Source: Armatimonadota bacterium (GTDB taxonomy: Bacteria > Armatimonadota > Chthonomonadetes > Chthonomonadales > Chthonomonadaceae). Taken from it: DNA of 64,000 nt. Position numbers and translations under genes: made by a program. Each line of letters begins with the position of its first letter. The first letter of the stretch is position 1. Positions 28,701 to 37,192 of this stretch are shown piece by piece. The DNA is taken from contig JAGWMJ010000006.1 of assembly GCA_028871815.1 (NCBI GenBank), forward strand, positions 62,001-126,000. The letters are read 5' to 3'. The notes below the pieces were generated by a model. It had not been told where the DNA came from. It worked only from the letters and a program-made list of their open reading frames with translations, and made no database searches.

Positions 28701-29480
28701 ACCGTCGATGACGGGCTTGCTGGTTACAACGCGCGGCGCAGCGATCAGCGTTGGTGTTGGCGCCAGCGGTGAGTCGCTCATCACCATCTCCCCCCACTTC
28801 GAGGGATCATCGGTGTCGGCTAGCGAACGGACCTGGGGCGAAAGGCTCTGCAGTGCGGGACTATCCGGCGTGATACTGCGGGCGGCCACATTGAAGCCGA
28901 TGTGGGTGCCCGCGGCCGGTTTGCCGCCCAGATCGCTCCATGGAATCGCGGCCTCAACCGTATAGCCTGGCGCCGGAGACCCGTCAACGCGGGGTGATCC
29001 GCCACTGTGGACCTGAAACTTTACGATGGAAGCCAGCAGCGCTGTACGTTTCAACTCCTGCTGGGCAGGATCGCTGATCTTTGCGATATCGTTCAACTGC
29101 GTATCGATATCGCTGAGTCCTTTGAACAGTGGCGTTCCGGTGGCGCCACGGTATAACTGCGCTCCCCCAACGGCGCTGGCTGCGAAGAGCGCCGAGCTGA
29201 CCGTACGCTGCGTGCTGCGGTGGTCGTTATCCATCTGCAGCGAAACGATCACGCAATCGTCCTGGAGTGGATCGCTGAATCCGGCGGTGTTCTTGCCGGA
29301 GAGCGTTGGTTTGTTGATCTGAAAAGCGAGGTATAGGTAGTCGCTGTCCCAGGCGGTGTAGCCCACAATACGATTGGCCGCGGTTGGCGCGGATGGGGCC
29401 GCGCCGGCAGTCTGCGCGGTTGAGTGTGGCGCGGCCGTCATGAGCGCCGCCAACAGGAGGAGGGGGATGCCGATGCGCAT
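25752..29480 (-). CDS. giant exported CBM9-like / GH99-like / Ig-domain protein
   Basis: I start at ATG 29480 after AAGGAGCG, giving 1242 aa with a 23-aa signal peptide. Residues about 30-210 resemble a CBM9/DOMON-like domain (YTAWDSDYLYLAFQIN), and a second partial copy lies near 245-300. Residues about 325-645 look like a GH99/GH71-like TIM barrel: AVMALYDYHYQ, HHPYGGSGPW, and the loop WAIIDSWNDYSNGSEVAP, which matches the family's 'WNEWxEGxxIEP'. From about 660 on there are NBR1/Ig-like beta domains. It probably binds and may cleave a polysaccharide outside the cell. The loop differs from the usual one (no Glu after Trp-Asn), so activity is uncertain. Confidence 0.7.
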   Translation of the reverse strand: MRIGIPLLLLAALMTAAPHSTAQTAGAAPSAPTAANRIVGYTAWDSDYLYLAFQINKPTLSGKNTAGFSDPLQDDCVIVSLQMDNDHRSTQRTVSSALFAASAVGGAQLYRGATGTPLFKGLSDIDTQLNDIAKISDPAQQELKRTALLASIVKFQVHSGGSPRVDGSPAPGYTVEAAIPWSDLGGKPAAGTHIGFNVAARSITPDSPALQSLSPQVRSLADTDDPSKWGEMVMSDSPLAPTPTLIAAPRVVTSKPVIDGVLSSGEWDVLSSYAFGAEAAGAGGGAGALALTIGSRSEPAWKPLPPAAPVPVPHSAASALVPPTSGKAGRAVMALYDYHYQADPRRRAPLAGVITPSGGSLLVHHPYGGSGPWFSYDRADDARLQLQEMAHAGVDVALVQYLGEPLDGGGAADKGLTVMTEALQWLRSAGHDYPQVAMYLDTRSAVAGQPDAADLGSPAGIDALYGMIRDFYFRVPDPFRYLTTMPDASGGHPACVVILSDSTPFTRIPADLASQLRQRFAGDFAGRDLVILGAATFKGRAALNGYLPGEGPAGFAVNHDGMVSVATIKPGTDTSLEDPAHPAILARREGDTYRANWASAIAAQPDWAIIDSWNDYSNGSEVAPTIENGYTSDDLTRVFTRMFDGAAKASDRILWQNAPSTMIPGEAATVHVRCVNTGSVVWSLATGPDAITAGLSYRWLQNGQLVATGPVIPFRGAIAPGMRSESTLTITASGGSGGSLPPGSYQLEIGVVWQARPGGPEQWIDETNSGATAHTSVVVAAAEPSQTGVTLVSTDMHLMPEAGGLYSVNVVVRNDGAAAWPAGAQLAAVMSRYSTRPPFVAERAVPTAGATAALGAAVAPGQEVDERVLVPFADPAGDALRPANPAGTRAWAMRWQLTSPEMPQGAISAPVPFTMVDFDFGVQFIADGTPNSLPADHRLPIQLSIRNVGPQTWKQGQVRVGYHWYYLDGSEFLWEDETTPIEQNVAPGGSVNDLLAWITAPPCDGYYYLVWDVKFGSDWASTSSSTRVFDETVHLVHVVDGRLTFVDLTTSYNLKGATADDNFASGDFDGSGRSFPTSLIPPYANADVTPSGVFMSGVPTGPDSPRRISFRWGQKGPKTKDFVVCVGQEILLGKSAAKCSRLHILAAGTDTAALNNLELVFQEPTEQSEDLYAFTVSPWDGAPLNGEEIGYSCPVYHSRTGVHTGALHLYHYVITIHDPRRLVAIKLPRAPGIKIAAITIEH

Positions 29481-29771
29481 TACGCGCTCCTTGTCAATCC
29501 GGGCTGCGGCCACATTGCCGGCGCACGGTTGGGAGGCGCCTTGCCGGAGGGAAGTGATGGCAGCGGTTACGAAAAAGGTCTGCCCGGAACGATTGGTAAA
29601 CGGTATGATGATTTCCGCGCAGTCAGGTTACACCACAGCCGCGGCGGAGGCGCGCGAGGCGCAACCAAGCGGGAGATAGTAGCACAGCCGAATCGGGCAA
29701 GTCAATCGCGGGGTCCACGTCGCTGCGCCTGCGCAGCCGGGCGCGAGCCGCCAGCGACGAAGCCCGTGCGG

Positions 29772-29777
29772 TATAAT
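29772..29777 (+). promoter_or_regulatory. possible -10 box before TlpA fusion gene
   Basis: TATAAT stands 69 bases before the ATG at 29847. No convincing -35 is seen at the right spacing. Confidence 0.35.
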
Positions 29778-29846
29778 TGCCGTAATATTGGTACGCTGCG
29801 GCGGCGCGGCAAGCACGGGGCGCAAGGTGCCCTGGGAGAAGTGATA

Positions 29847-31106
29847 ATGAGACGATGGATCGCGCAGTTCGCGGCGGCAGGCCTGTGCGCGTTTGCGCTG
29901 AGTTCGGCCGGTGCTCAGACGCTCAAATTAACCTGGGTCGGATCCGGCGCCATGAAGCTCCGCGGCTACTATATGCCCAACCCGTTGGCGCTTGGTCCAG
30001 ACAAGCCGGTTGGCCTATCGGTTGAGCCTGCCGGGCTGCTCCAACCGCTCTACGGAACGCTTCAGTTTGGCGGAAAGAGCTATGCGGTGCTGGTAGACGC
30101 TCCGACGGCCGGTCCGGACCGAATCTGGATCGACGCAAATCGCGACGGCAATCTGCTGAACGACCCGCCGGTGAAGTGGGAGTCGCACACGTTCAGCGCG
30201 CAGGGCAAGTCGTGGAAGGTCTATGAAGGCAGCGTGGTTTTGAATCTGGGTAGTGAATCAAGGCCCCAGCCGGCTACCGTAGCGTTTTACATTTTCGGTG
30301 CGGGCTATCCGGGCGAGGCACAGGTTAAAGACAAGCTCTTTTTCTACTCCGACTACGCCTGGACAGGAACTGCGACGCTGCACGGCAAGGCGTACCACGT
30401 GCTGATCTCGGACGAAAGCTGTTCCGGCTCGTTCAAGGCGAAAGATAGTGGCGGCCGGCCCGCCGTGCAGTTTCTGATCGATCGCAACGGTAACGGCCGT
30501 TTCGATGCGCCAAGCGAGGTGTATGACGCTTCCAAGCCATTCAACATCGGCGGCACTTCCTGGCGGCTCGCAATGGCCAAACCTGGCGGCGCCGGAATGC
30601 GCATCGTGAAGTCGGCGATCGCCGTGGCCGAAGTTCCAATGGCGCCGAACCTGACCGCAGGTGCGCGAATCCTGCCATTCACAGCGGCGACACTCGATGG
30701 CGCCACCGTCCATTTTCCTCAGGATTACCGCGGCAAACTGGTGCTGCTGGACTTCTGGGCAACCTGGTGCGGACCGTGTCGCGGCGAAATCCCCAACGTG
30801 GTCAAGGCCTATGACCAGTATCATGGTCGCGGTTTCGACGTACTCGGCGTAAGCCTGGATCAGAAGGACCAGGCGGCCCAGGTAAAGCAGTTCACGGCCC
30901 AGAACAGCATGCCGTGGCCGCAGGTGTACGACGGCGGCTTCTGGAAGGCGCGCATTCCCGTAATGTACGGAATCAATGCTATTCCTCAGGCTTACCTGGT
31001 GGATGGTAGTACGGGGCGCATTATCGCTGAGGGTGACGCGCTTCGTGGCGCCGGCTTCCCCGCACTGGTAGGAAAGGCTCTGGCAAAGAGCGGCTCTACG
31101 CGGTAA
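29847..31106 (+). CDS. exported TlpA-type thioredoxin with novel N-terminal domain
   Basis: The 419-aa protein starts at ATG 29847 after GGGAGAAG and has a signal peptide ending at AGAQ. Residues about 25-270 are beta-rich and hold two calcium-type loops, DANRDG (96-101) and DRNGNG (212-217). The redoxin domain starts near 280 with the catalytic WCGPC at 307-311 and IPQAYLVDGSTG, which contains the cis-Pro. TlpA proteins reduce disulfides outside the cytoplasm. The N-terminal domain is unusual and its job unknown. A strong terminator follows. Confidence 0.85.
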   Translation: MRRWIAQFAAAGLCAFALSSAGAQTLKLTWVGSGAMKLRGYYMPNPLALGPDKPVGLSVEPAGLLQPLYGTLQFGGKSYAVLVDAPTAGPDRIWIDANRDGNLLNDPPVKWESHTFSAQGKSWKVYEGSVVLNLGSESRPQPATVAFYIFGAGYPGEAQVKDKLFFYSDYAWTGTATLHGKAYHVLISDESCSGSFKAKDSGGRPAVQFLIDRNGNGRFDAPSEVYDASKPFNIGGTSWRLAMAKPGGAGMRIVKSAIAVAEVPMAPNLTAGARILPFTAATLDGATVHFPQDYRGKLVLLDFWATWCGPCRGEIPNVVKAYDQYHGRGFDVLGVSLDQKDQAAQVKQFTAQNSMPWPQVYDGGFWKARIPVMYGINAIPQAYLVDGSTGRIIAEGDALRGAGFPALVGKALAKSGSTR

Positions 31107-31126
31107 AGCACACTACGGTTCCCGTA

Positions 31127-31178
31127 GAGGGCCGTGCGGCGCCACCATTTGACGGCGCGGCACGGCCCTCCGTTTTTG
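31127..31178 (+). terminator. Rho-independent terminator after TlpA fusion gene
   Basis: GAGGGCCGTGC pairs with GCACGGCCCTC (31127-31137 and 31160-31170). The T-run CGTTTTT follows at once. This is the clearest terminator in the window. Confidence 0.85.
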
Positions 31179-31375
31179 TCTATACCTGGCGCGGCCATCC
31201 GTAGTTGTGGCGATTGATGCGCACAGTCCGGTTCTGGATGCACGCGTATGAACACGCATGCACTTTGAGTTTGAACGCAGGGCGCTTCCCACTGGTGACA
31301 CAGCGAGGCATCGCGTAGCATGTTTCATCGGCTGTAGTCCAACGACGGCGTACAGCGGATCGAGGTGAGTTTAGC

Positions 31376-33340
31376 TTGATTGGTTTCGGAGCCAGATCAG
31401 CGCACGGTGCGCCGGACGTTGCCGGTGGCGCCAAATCCAGCAGTCCGGCCAGAAAGCATGCGTTCGAGCGCTGCTTCCGCGCTATCGGCTCCTACGCGGC
31501 CGCTGCTCTATTGACGCTGGTCGCAGTCGCCATCTCTCTGATTGAACAGCGGTGGACACAGGGGCACCTCGCCTATCTGTGGTTTCTACCGGCCGTGCTG
31601 GTAAGTTCGCTCTATTGTGGCTTTGGCGCGGGATTCGCCGCGGCCCTCGGCGGCGGCCTTGCGGGACTGCTGATTGAGACGCGCGGATTGGCGCTTCTGC
31701 AGCACCGGCTGAGTATGGTTCTGGAATTTGTGTTTTACATGGGCGCGGCGCTTATTGTGGCGGCAATAGCCGATCTGCAGCGCCGCACCGCGATGGATGT
31801 GGCTGCCAGCGAAGCGGCCGCGCGCCAACAGGAGGATCTGGCACAGGCAGGCGCACGACGCCTGCAGTTAATGCTCGAGTCGATCGGCGATGGCGTGGTT
31901 GAGGTGGATGCACACGGGGTCGTCACCTATCTCAATCCGGCTGCCGAGCGGCTTACCGGATGGACGAGTTCAGCCGCGCTCGGCAAGCCTTTTGCGGTTA
32001 TCTGCCCACTGGAGCCCGATCCTCGCACCGGCGGTCTTGATAATCTCGCCGACGAGGTTCTGCAGAAGCACGAGCCGCAGTTCAGTAGTGGGCGCAAGCT
32101 CTTGGCGGCTTCGGAGATCCGTTGGGTGGATTGCTCCGCATGGCCCATGGAGAGCGACACCGCAAGCGCGCCCGGCTGCCTGACCGTCTTGCGTGATGTT
32201 TCGCACGAGCGCGATGCGGCCGCCTCTCATGCACGATTGCGGGCGATGGCGGATGCGACGGATGACGCCATCCTCGCGCTCGCGCCGGATGGCGTCATTA
32301 CGGCGTGGAACCGCGGCGCGGAGATACTGTTCGGCTATTCCGCCGCACAGGTTTTGGGTCAATCGGTCGACCTGCTGATACCCGAGTCGCACCGCATCGA
32401 GGCGGAGCGCATGCGAAGCACGGTAGCCGACGGAGGGCGCATCCACCAGCACGAAACCGTACGGATCACGCGGGCCGGTGATCGGCTTGACGTTTGGGCA
32501 TCACTGTATCCGATTGTGGAGATTGATGGCAGTGTGAGCGGCATCTCAGTGATTGAGCGCAACGTGACGGCGTGGAAGAGCGCTCAGGCCGAGCTCAAGA
32601 CTATGAATGCCACATTGGAGAGCCGGGTTCATGAACGCACCCTTGCGCTAGAGAATGCCAACCGCGATCTGGAGATCTACGCCGATTCCATCTCGCACGA
32701 CCTGCGGGCGCCACTACGCCGAACAGGCGCCTTCGCGCAGCTGCTCCGGGATGACTTCGGTGCTCATTTGCCGCCGGAAGGGCAGCGCTACGTTGACCGG
32801 ATCATGGTCAACAGCGCCGAGATGATGCAGATGGTCGATGGCCTGCTGGAAATCTCGCGGACGACCAGGCACGAGATGGAGCGCCAGGAGGTGGATTTGG
32901 CGTCGCTAGCCACCTCAATCGTGGAGGCCATACGCAGCGCCAACCCCGACCGGGTGATCGAGTGGGCCATAGAGCCGGAGATGAAGGTATGGGCGGACCG
33001 GCGGCTGATGACCCTGGTGATGGAGAACCTGCTTCAAAACGCCGCAAAGTTTTCGCGAGGGCGCAATCCGGCAACGATTGCAGTTGGCACGCAGCGAGAT
33101 GACTCCGGTGAAATCCGGTACTTCGTGCGCGATAATGGCGCGGGATTCAACCCCAAGTATAGCGGCAAGCTATTCTCAGCCTTCCAGCGCCTGCACCTCC
33201 CGTCCGAGTTTGAGGGCACCGGCATCGGCCTGGCTACGGCGCGCCGCATCATCGACCGGCATGGCGGCCGTATCTGGGCCGAATCTCAGCCGGATTGTGG
33301 CGCGACCTTCTCGTTTACGCTGGGTTCCGGTACAGACTGA
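31376..33340 (+). CDS. membrane-bound PAS sensor histidine kinase
   Basis: The 654-aa protein starts at TTG 31376 after a GAGGTGAG site. Residues about 38-135 carry three or four membrane segments in a DUF4118-like layout. Two PAS domains follow (about 155-285 and 285-400; GVVTYLNPAAERLTG, GVITAWNRGAEILFG). The kinase core has the H-box SISHDLRAPLR (about 440), N-box ENLLQNAAKFS, G1 VRDNGAGF and G2 GTGIGLATARRI. Such kinases sense redox, light or small ligands through PAS pockets. No response regulator is next to it, so the partner lies elsewhere. Confidence 0.9.
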   Translation: MIGFGARSAHGAPDVAGGAKSSSPARKHAFERCFRAIGSYAAAALLTLVAVAISLIEQRWTQGHLAYLWFLPAVLVSSLYCGFGAGFAAALGGGLAGLLIETRGLALLQHRLSMVLEFVFYMGAALIVAAIADLQRRTAMDVAASEAAARQQEDLAQAGARRLQLMLESIGDGVVEVDAHGVVTYLNPAAERLTGWTSSAALGKPFAVICPLEPDPRTGGLDNLADEVLQKHEPQFSSGRKLLAASEIRWVDCSAWPMESDTASAPGCLTVLRDVSHERDAAASHARLRAMADATDDAILALAPDGVITAWNRGAEILFGYSAAQVLGQSVDLLIPESHRIEAERMRSTVADGGRIHQHETVRITRAGDRLDVWASLYPIVEIDGSVSGISVIERNVTAWKSAQAELKTMNATLESRVHERTLALENANRDLEIYADSISHDLRAPLRRTGAFAQLLRDDFGAHLPPEGQRYVDRIMVNSAEMMQMVDGLLEISRTTRHEMERQEVDLASLATSIVEAIRSANPDRVIEWAIEPEMKVWADRRLMTLVMENLLQNAAKFSRGRNPATIAVGTQRDDSGEIRYFVRDNGAGFNPKYSGKLFSAFQRLHLPSEFEGTGIGLATARRIIDRHGGRIWAESQPDCGATFSFTLGSGTD

Positions 33341-33748
33341 CACCGACTGCGAATAGCAGAACTCGTGTTAGCGACCGATTGCCACGGTGATCCGCGTGTC
33401 GGTCGGATCGGTATCTCGCCCGCACGAAGCCGGCAGCGGCGCGGACCGTTCGCGGGTCAAATCGGCGGTTTCCGAGCATTGGCTGCCACCGTCCCGACCG
33501 GAATGCATTTTTTGATCCTATTGCATTTAAACTGAAGGAATCGGACCCGGATCGGCGGAATTGAACCGATGCCGAAGGCGTAGGTCACAATACGGCCATC
33601 ACCTCGCTATCCAGTCGACCCTAAAGCTCTCAACCTGAAGTGGTTCGTGATGTTCGGCGAAACACCCCGGCCTGTGCTTGGCATTACAACGTGCGATCCG
33701 AGAATGTGCTCGGCATTTGGGGCCGTTGGCCCCACTAGGAGAAACAAC
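33341..33748 (+). other. 408-bp intergenic region
   Basis: No gene or RNA is recognised. An AT-rich stretch with a T-run around 33510-33535 contains TTGATC and is the likely promoter of the HAF gene at 33749. Confidence 0.3.
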
Positions 33749-35089
33749 GTGAATCCAATCAAGATGAACCGTTGCGGATGGGCTGCGTTCGCTGCCGTGT
33801 CTTTAGGCATGATATCAGCGCGGTCTACAGCTCAGACGCGGCTGTCCGTAATCAACCTCGGGCCCAGCGACCCCACTATAACCGCGACAGCAGTCAACGA
33901 CGACTATCAAGTGACGGGCAACTATGTGGATAACTCCTTCGTTCAGCACGGGTTTTTCTGGCAGCCGGGTCTGGTTGCCGAGAATATCACGAATGCTGTC
34001 GAGCTCAACGCTATAAACAACCTCGGCATGTTGGCCGGCGCTATAAGCAGTTCGGGCGCTGACGCTGATATCTGGTATCCGTCGACGCCTTACTCAGGCA
34101 CGTTTACAGCCGTTGCACCGTTCGTTACCACACCCTCCAGCTTTAACGGCGCAGGTGACGACCAGGTGTTTTGTGGTTGGGACGGATCCGGCGGTGTACC
34201 ATTCTGGGACACGTTAGATCCTACGCGCACTGCACAGGGCTATGATTACGGGTCGGCCGCAGGAACCGCGCTTGGAATCGTACAGGGATTGGATGATATG
34301 GTTGGGTATTCCGATTCCGGCGCTACGCGCGCGGCGGCAATGTGGCAATATGGCGCCTCCAGTGTGCCGGCCCAACTGCTCGCCGTCGTCAGCGGTTTCG
34401 GCAACCCGTCGGCGGTCACCGCCAGCGACGAAGGGCTCGATATGGTTGGATATGCCACCAGCACGGCATTTCCAACGCCGCTTCAGCCAATGGCCTTCAC
34501 CTACACAGGCGCGGCTTCCACGGCACTAGCCCTGCTGCCGCGCACCATCACGGGCGAGGCGCTGGCAATAAACGGGGCCGCGATCCTCATCGGTGGTTAC
34601 TGTAATACGGAGGCGACCGTCTGGTTTCCAAGCGGCGGGAATTATGGCTACAACAATCCCGTCGACTTGAACTCTCTGACCGGGCCAACCAGCCAGTGGC
34701 ATCTGCAGACAGTCACGGGCATCAACGACTACGGCGCCTTCGTCGGCGCGGGTCTGTTCGGGCAGAAGCATGTGGCATATCTGGCGATTCCCGTCACGTT
34801 GTCTGGCTTGACGCTCAGCAGTAACCAGGTCGTTGGAGCCACGTCGGTTATCGGTACTGTAACCATCGGCAGCCCGGCGCCGTTCGACATGACGGTATCG
34901 CTGAGCAGCTTCCTCGCCAACGCTACCTTCACAAATGGGTCGCACAGTTCATCCGTGGTCATCGCGCAGGGGACAACGGATGCGGACTTTCAGCTGAATG
35001 TCGCAAATCCAAGCATCAGAAGCCAGGCGTATATCCGCGCCAACTACGGCGGATGGGACGTCTATTCGAAGCTGGTGTCGGTGCCGTAG
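33749..35089 (+). CDS. exported HAF-repeat protein, first paralogue
   Basis: I start at GTG 33749, 8 bases after AGGAGA; this gives 446 aa with a signal peptide ending near RSTAQ. About six HAF-type repeats follow (TAVNDDYQVTG...HGFFW; ITGEALAINGA), the motif of secreted propeller-like repeat proteins. The last 100 residues form a separate beta domain. It is 673 bases upstream of a close paralogue. A 13-bp perfect hairpin follows. The function of HAF proteins is unknown; surface binding is likely. Confidence 0.8.
   Translation: MNPIKMNRCGWAAFAAVSLGMISARSTAQTRLSVINLGPSDPTITATAVNDDYQVTGNYVDNSFVQHGFFWQPGLVAENITNAVELNAINNLGMLAGAISSSGADADIWYPSTPYSGTFTAVAPFVTTPSSFNGAGDDQVFCGWDGSGGVPFWDTLDPTRTAQGYDYGSAAGTALGIVQGLDDMVGYSDSGATRAAAMWQYGASSVPAQLLAVVSGFGNPSAVTASDEGLDMVGYATSTAFPTPLQPMAFTYTGAASTALALLPRTITGEALAINGAAILIGGYCNTEATVWFPSGGNYGYNNPVDLNSLTGPTSQWHLQTVTGINDYGAFVGAGLFGQKHVAYLAIPVTLSGLTLSSNQVVGATSVIGTVTIGSPAPFDMTVSLSSFLANATFTNGSHSSSVVIAQGTTDADFQLNVANPSIRSQAYIRANYGGWDVYSKLVSVP
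34681..35089 (+). repeat. near-identical 3' segment of HAF pair, copy 1
   Basis: This 409-bp segment and 36681-37090 differ at only about 20 positions, including silent sites. The 5' two thirds of the two genes have diverged much more. Confidence 0.75.
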
Positions 35090-35173
35090 GCGTCGCCACC
35101 CGCACTCGGATGCGTGGCGTCCGGATGGCGCGCAGGCGCCAGAGGTCCCGCCGCATTCGCGCTTATCGTGGCG

Positions 35174-35209
35174 CACCGGGGCTGCCGACATTCCGCGGCA
35201 GCCCCGGTG
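35174..35209 (+). terminator. hairpin after first HAF gene
   Basis: A perfect 13-bp stem (CACCGGGGCTGCC / GGCAGCCCCGGTG) with a 10-base loop. No T-run follows, so it may end transcription or protect the mRNA end. Confidence 0.5.
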
Positions 35210-35301
35210 GAGCACTCATTAACTAACCCCTCGTGCGGGCGATGGTTTCGCGCCGCTCATCGAGACAGGTTCGACCCCTCGGTTTCCGTGACTCGATCGA
35301 G

Positions 35302-35410
35302 TTGACACGCGGGGACCGACTGCGCGGGAGCCCCGCGGGTAACTGCAAAGCCGGGTCAGCCTTCTGGCTAAGTACGTACCTTGGGGCTGCAGGTAGTTCG
35401 GCTGGTTTGC
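35302..35410 (+). other. structured stretch between HAF genes
   Basis: Several nested pairings can be drawn. GCGGGG/CCCCGC spans 35309-35336. GCAA plus AGCCG (35345-35353) pairs with CGGCT and TTGC near 35399-35410. Two small hairpins lie inside. No known riboswitch consensus fits. The rest of the 672-base gap holds no gene. Confidence 0.25.
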
Positions 35411-35761
35411 GGTGGTGGCTGTGGCAGAACCTTGCTCTTGACGCTCACTGCCGGGCGCTCCGTCTGATCACCGGCACTAGCTCATGCCACGGGCGGCGAC
35501 GCGCCCGTAAATCGCCCTTATTGCTTCGTTAACCGCAGTCATGAAGGACTCTGCCCGCGATCCGAAGAATGTAACGGACGGAGGTAGCACGGGCCATGAT
35601 GCGGTCACCGCCTTACCTCTCAGTCTGCAGGAACGCATGCCGCCAACGGGTGTTTGCGTTGAAGTAACGGTGTGGACGGTGCCCGGCTTGTACTCCCGCT
35701 CTGTGGCACGATGTGCTGCTATTCAATCGGAGCCATAATTGGTCCAATCAGGAGGAATCAG

Positions 35762-37090
35762 GTGAGTTCCATGAAATCTACTATCTGTGCATTGGCTGTT
35801 GTCGCCGTTATCGCTTTGGCCACGATGTCCGTTTCGTCGACAGCCCAGACAAGGCTCTCGGTGATCAACCTCGGGCCAACCGGCCCAGCCGCCACGGCGA
35901 CCGCTGTGAACGACGACTATCAGGTGACCGGCACCTGGCTCGATAGCTCTTATGCTTCGCACGGATTCTTCTGGCAGCCCGGTTTGACCGCTCAGAATCT
36001 TACGAATGCTCTCGAACTCAACGGGATTAACAACCTCGGCATTCTGGCAGGGCAGTTAAGCAGCTCGGGTTCGAAGGCCCAATTCTGGTATCCCACTTCG
36101 CCGTACTCCGGTGTGTTTACAGCGGGTACGCCGTTCGCGTCACCCTCTAACCTTACCGGCGTGGGAGACGACCTGGTCTTCTGCGGTTGGGAGGGCGCCA
36201 CGCAAACACCTTTCTGGTCGGCTACAAATGCTACGTTCACGATCGTCGATTACTCTTACGGGTCGAGCCCCGGAACCGCACTCGCAATCATGCCGGCTTT
36301 CGATGCGATGGTAGGGTATTCGGGCTCCGGCAACGCCAGTGCCGCCGCGTGGTGGCCGTATGGCAACGGAACGACGGAGGCGCTTTCCGTGGTAACCGGT
36401 TTCGGCAGTCCGTCGGCCGTTACCGCAGTCGACGCGGGGTTTGATATGGTGGGTTACGCAACCTCAACCACATTTCCGAACCCGGTACGGCCGATGGCAT
36501 TCAGCGTGAATTCTACATCCACGAACATGGGCCTACTGCCCCATACCTACACGGGCGAGGCGCTGGCAATCAACGGACCGACGGGCATGATCGGAGGATA
36601 CTGCGGCACAGAGGCGACCGTTTGGTATCCGAGCGGCGGGAATTATGCTTACTTCAATCCCACTGACCTGAACACTCTGACCGGGCCAACCAGCCAATGG
36701 CATCTCCAGTCGGTCACCGGCATCAACGACTACGGCGCCTTCGTCGGCGCAGGTCTGTTCGGGCAGAAGCATGTGGCATATCTGGCGATTCCCGTCACGT
36801 TGTCTGGACTGACGCTCAGCAGTAACCAGGTCGTTGGAACCACGTCGGTTACCGGTACTGTAACCATCGGCAGCCCGGCGCCGTTCGACATGACAGTATC
36901 GCTGAGCAGCTTCCTCGCCAATGCTACCTTCACAAACGGGTCACACAGTTCATCCGTGGTGATCGCGCAGGGGACGACGGATGCGGACTTTCAGCTGAAT
37001 GTCGCAAATCCCAGCGTCAGAAGCGAGGCGTATATCCGCGCTAACTACGGCGGATGGGACGTGTATTCGAAGCTGGTGTCGCTTCCGTAG
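35762..37090 (+). CDS. exported HAF-repeat protein, second paralogue
   Basis: GTG 35762 lies 6 bases after a perfect AGGAGG; the protein has 442 aa. It has a signal peptide, the same HAF repeats and the same C-terminal beta domain as the gene at 33749. The repeat half differs clearly between the two, while the C-terminal domain is almost identical in DNA. Both carry TAQTRLSVINLGP right after the signal. Duplicated surface proteins with a constant end and a varied binding part are the simplest reading. Confidence 0.8.
   Translation: MSSMKSTICALAVVAVIALATMSVSSTAQTRLSVINLGPTGPAATATAVNDDYQVTGTWLDSSYASHGFFWQPGLTAQNLTNALELNGINNLGILAGQLSSSGSKAQFWYPTSPYSGVFTAGTPFASPSNLTGVGDDLVFCGWEGATQTPFWSATNATFTIVDYSYGSSPGTALAIMPAFDAMVGYSGSGNASAAAWWPYGNGTTEALSVVTGFGSPSAVTAVDAGFDMVGYATSTTFPNPVRPMAFSVNSTSTNMGLLPHTYTGEALAINGPTGMIGGYCGTEATVWYPSGGNYAYFNPTDLNTLTGPTSQWHLQSVTGINDYGAFVGAGLFGQKHVAYLAIPVTLSGLTLSSNQVVGTTSVTGTVTIGSPAPFDMTVSLSSFLANATFTNGSHSSSVVIAQGTTDADFQLNVANPSVRSEAYIRANYGGWDVYSKLVSLP
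36681..37090 (+). repeat. near-identical 3' segment of HAF pair, copy 2
   Basis: Partner of 34681-35089; see that entry for the comparison. Confidence 0.75.
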
Positions 37091-37114
37091 ACAGCACGAT
37101 CAAGTGGCACCGGG

Positions 37115-37152
37115 CTGCAGATGCCGCCGCATTTGCGCGGCGGCATCTGCAG
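37115..37152. terminator. strong hairpin between convergent genes
   Basis: A perfect 16-bp stem (CTGCAGATGCCGCCGC and its complement) with a 6-base loop. It lies between the second HAF gene and the sugar isomerase and could end both transcripts. A short T-rich stretch follows on the plus side. Confidence 0.65.
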
Positions 37153-37192
37153 TCATCTAATTGCCTTTGGGGGCGCCGCGACGGGGAACTGC

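Noticed and set aside
35345-35410. c-di-GMP (GEMM) riboswitch
   Set aside because: CAAAGCC and a GGTTTGC-like end are there, but the GNRA-capped hairpin and the required spacing are not.
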